Origin: Lacibacter cauensis
Lineage (GTDB): Bacteria > Bacteroidota > Bacteroidia > Chitinophagales > Chitinophagaceae
Assembly: GCF_007830055.1 (NCBI RefSeq)
Contig: NZ_VLLE01000002.1
Location: 1,003,953 to 1,067,952, forward strand
Length of the DNA: 64,000 nucleotides
Direction of reading: 5' to 3'
The position numbers were made by a program, and so were the translations under genes. The notes beneath the pieces are model-generated. The model worked only from the letters and a program-made list of their open reading frames with translations. It did not search any database and was not told where the DNA came from. Position 1 is the stretch's first letter. Each line of letters begins with the position of its first letter. This document shows positions 61,986 to 64,000 of the stretch, piece by piece.

Positions 61986-63320
61986 CTAAAGCCGTTGCCG
62001 TTGTTCCTTTACAAAAAGGAAACAGATCGTTGCAGCCAATATCATCAATCCGCCACCTATTTGTACTGCCAGCAATCGATCGTTGTTTAATACATTACGC
62101 ATTAACCAGCCAAAGCCAAGCGATGCAATAATTTCGGGCAATACAATAAAGAAGTTGAAGATGCCCATGTAAATACCCACCTTTTCTTTGGGCAACGAAC
62201 CACTCAGCATAGCATAAGGCATGCTTAAAATACTTGCCCATGCTACACCAACACCCGTCATGCTTACATACAACAGGTATTTATTTTGTACCCATGCCAC
62301 ACTAATTAAACCAATGGCACCGGCCAGTAAACAAAGTGAATGTGTAAGTTTTCGTCCTAACTTATCGGCAATAAGCGGCAGCACCAATGCAAACAAAAAG
62401 GTTACAACACTGTAGTACGAAAGTGTTAAGCTGCCGAAATCGGCACCTTCTGCATAAACAGGATCGCTTGCATCTTTTCCGCCAAAGACATTTACCGCTA
62501 CTGCAGTTGTATAATAAAACCACATTAAAAATAAACCGGGCCATGTGAAAAACTGCACCAGCGAAACAATCTGCATCCGCTTCGGCATATTACGCAAAGC
62601 ATGTAAAATTTCATTTACCCCCGTTGCAATACCACCTTTCTTTTCTTCATCTTTTTGGATGCCCAACTCTTCGGGCGAATATTCACGTGTAGTAAACACG
62701 GTGTACAAAACGGATGCAAGGAAAAAGAAGGCACCCAGATAAAACGACCATTGCACATTTTGCGGTATGCCACCAATGGCAGCAGTGTTTTCCAGTTTGA
62801 AAATATTCCGCATAATCCATGGCAAAGCAGAAGCGATGCTGCCGCCCAAACCAATCATTAAACTCTGCATGATAAAGCCACGGTTCACCTGCGAATCGGG
62901 CAATTTATCTGTTACAAATGCACGGAAGGGCTCCATGGATACATTACCAAATACATCCAGTACCCACAACAAACCGGCAGCCATCCACAATGCACTACTG
63001 TGCGGCATGGCGATTAATGCAAGAGAGCTTAAAATAGCACCGATCATAAAATAAGGACGACGACGCCCCCATTTCGGATGCCAGGTATGATCGCTCAAAT
63101 AACCAATGATGGGCTGCACCAGCAAACCCGTTAACGGAGCCGCAAGAAAAAGGATGGGAACTTCGTCGGGGTTGGCGCCAAGATTTTCGTAAATACGTCC
63201 CATGTTGGCACGCTGCAAATCCCAGCCAAACTGGATACCAAAAAAGCCAACGCTCATATTGATGATTTCCACAATACTGAGCTTTGGCTTTGAAACAGAA
63301 AGATTCTGCATAACAATCAT
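61986..63320 (-). CDS. MFS sugar transporter, SLC45/maltose type
   Basis: 444 residues with twelve predicted membrane helices. The N-terminus FFGIQFGWDLQRANMGRIYENLG and the loop YLSDHTWHPKWGRRRPYFMIGA between helices 2 and 3 (the RRR(P/R)Y box) are typical of the SLC45-like branch, which moves disaccharides such as maltose or sucrose with protons. It lies between glgC (73-base gap) and the GH13 gene (39-base gap), which supports a maltodextrin or maltose substrate. Two ATGs near the 5' end, at 63320 and 63311, are possible starts. It is in the inner membrane. Confidence 0.88.
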   Translation of the reverse strand: MIVMQNLSVSKPKLSIVEIINMSVGFFGIQFGWDLQRANMGRIYENLGANPDEVPILFLAAPLTGLLVQPIIGYLSDHTWHPKWGRRRPYFMIGAILSSLALIAMPHSSALWMAAGLLWVLDVFGNVSMEPFRAFVTDKLPDSQVNRGFIMQSLMIGLGGSIASALPWIMRNIFKLENTAAIGGIPQNVQWSFYLGAFFFLASVLYTVFTTREYSPEELGIQKDEEKKGGIATGVNEILHALRNMPKRMQIVSLVQFFTWPGLFLMWFYYTTAVAVNVFGGKDASDPVYAEGADFGSLTLSYYSVVTFLFALVLPLIADKLGRKLTHSLCLLAGAIGLISVAWVQNKYLLYVSMTGVGVAWASILSMPYAMLSGSLPKEKVGIYMGIFNFFIVLPEIIASLGFGWLMRNVLNNDRLLAVQIGGGLMILAATICFLFVKEQRQRL

Positions 63321-63393
63321 TCATCTTCCGTCCCGGACAGAAGATTTGTTTAGGTTCATAATCAATAGTTGAAAAACTTTCCGGGAAGAAAGC

Positions 63394-64000
63394 TTAAATC
63401 ACAAATCCATCGGGTAAAATAGCGCCCTTCTTCACCACCACAATACCATCTTTAACAGTGTACAGCGAATGATCTGTATTGGGCAAATGATGACCGCCAT
63501 TAATGCGCACATCGTTACCAATGCGGCAGTTTTTATCGATGATTGTGTTCTTAATGTAACAACGTTCGCCTATACCAATTTTCGGTATTCCTCTATCAGC
63601 AGCATGTTTCATTTCTTCGAGTGTTTCAAAATAATCACCCCCCATAATGTAACTGCTTACAACAGTTGTACCATGACCTATTCGTGTACGAATACCAATA
63701 ACACTGTTCTCTACCCTGCTTGCAAGGATGATGGAACCTTCTGCAATAATTGTCTTTTCTAATGTAGTACCGCTGATTTTAGCAGGCGGCAACATGCGTG
63801 CACGTGTGAATACGGGCTTGGTGTTATCAAACAAATTGAAATCCGGAATCTCTTGCGTTAATGCAAGGTTGGCTTCAAAGAAAGAATAGATATTTCCGAT
63901 ATCTGTCCAGTAACCATCGTACTGGTAGCTTGCCACTTTGTATTTTTCAATTGAAGCAGGCATGATTTCTTTACCAAAATCGGTCGCATCTTTATACTCA
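63394..64000 (-). CDS. glgC: Glucose-1-phosphate adenylyltransferase, C-terminal part (5' end outside window)
   Basis: The gene runs off the window. About 202 residues are visible, starting with EYKDATDFGKEI before MPASIEKYKVASYQYDGYW. The segment GYWTDIGNIYSFFEANLAL is typical of GlgC, followed by the left-handed beta helix of hexapeptide repeats (IIAEGSIILASRVENSVIGI, CYIKNTIIDKNCRIGNDVRI) and the C-terminus KKGAILPDGFVI. GlgC makes ADP-glucose from glucose 1-phosphate and ATP, the regulated first step of glycogen synthesis. Its downstream partners on this strand are the MFS transporter and the GH13 enzyme, with glgB further along. Confidence 0.92.
   Translation of the reverse strand, partial: EYKDATDFGKEIMPASIEKYKVASYQYDGYWTDIGNIYSFFEANLALTQEIPDFNLFDNTKPVFTRARMLPPAKISGTTLEKTIIAEGSIILASRVENSVIGIRTRIGHGTTVVSSYIMGGDYFETLEEMKHAADRGIPKIGIGERCYIKNTIIDKNCRIGNDVRINGGHHLPNTDHSLYTVKDGIVVVKKGAILPDGFVI

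Overview
The window looks like chromosomal DNA of a free-living member of the Bacteroidota, most likely family Chitinophagaceae. The basis is one SusC/SusD pair, further TonB-dependent receptors with carboxypeptidase-like N-termini, a DUF5686 protein, a GLPGLI protein, PorT-like barrels, and many start sites preceded by the Bacteroidota -7 promoter element TAnnTTTG rather than a sigma70 -10 box. I see no tRNA, rRNA, CRISPR array, insertion sequence or prophage. Genes are dense, sit on both strands and are often separated by clean hairpin terminators.

Layout. 1-8.1 kb: tail of a threonine/serine dehydratase, a small lipoprotein, trhO with a long structured leader, a DUF5686 outer-membrane protein, a small membrane protein and a penicillin-acylase-family enzyme. 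8.3-10.8 kb: miaE, a divergent DsbA-like/HxlR redox pair, and a secreted protein made almost wholly of charged heptads. 11-15.7 kb: glycosylasparaginase, cutC, a HEAT-like protein, an AT-rich frameshifted HEPN-type gene, an unknown protein and a DUF2071 protein. 15.7-23.2 kb: type II NADH dehydrogenase, a serA/AAA+/TPR operon, a serine hydrolase lipoprotein and a cation-efflux transporter. 23.3-29.7 kb: DeoR-type regulator, SusC, SusD and a DUF4397 lipoprotein. 29.8-43.4 kb: M14 peptidase diverging from gamma-glutamyltransferase, DinB-like protein overlapping a PLP enzyme, a barrel, a bestrophin, TamB and ribBA. 43.6-46.8 kb: a large Oar-like TonB receptor. 46.9-52.1 kb: an amidoligase cluster (esterase, ATP-grasp, GCS2/YbdK ligase, second ATP-grasp-like protein, class I glutamine amidotransferase). 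52.2-64 kb: TPR protein, glgB, TonB-type receptor plus GLPGLI protein, DUF805, RBBP9-like hydrolase, GH13 amylase, MFS sugar transporter and glgC (cut by the window end).

How the genes work together. glgC, glgB, the GH13 enzyme and the MFS transporter form a glycogen and maltodextrin neighbourhood. The SusCD operon is an outer-membrane uptake system whose substrate cannot be read from its neighbours. The most intriguing block is 46.9-52.1 kb, where three ATP-dependent ligase-type proteins, an amidotransferase and an esterase sit together with no carrier protein or known pathway marker. This looks like a route to a small peptide or amide metabolite that I cannot name. Other points of interest are the structured trhO leader, a possible small RNA at about 1.03-1.1 kb, the heptad-repeat protein with a duplicated start region, and the poly-G frameshift in the HEPN-type gene.
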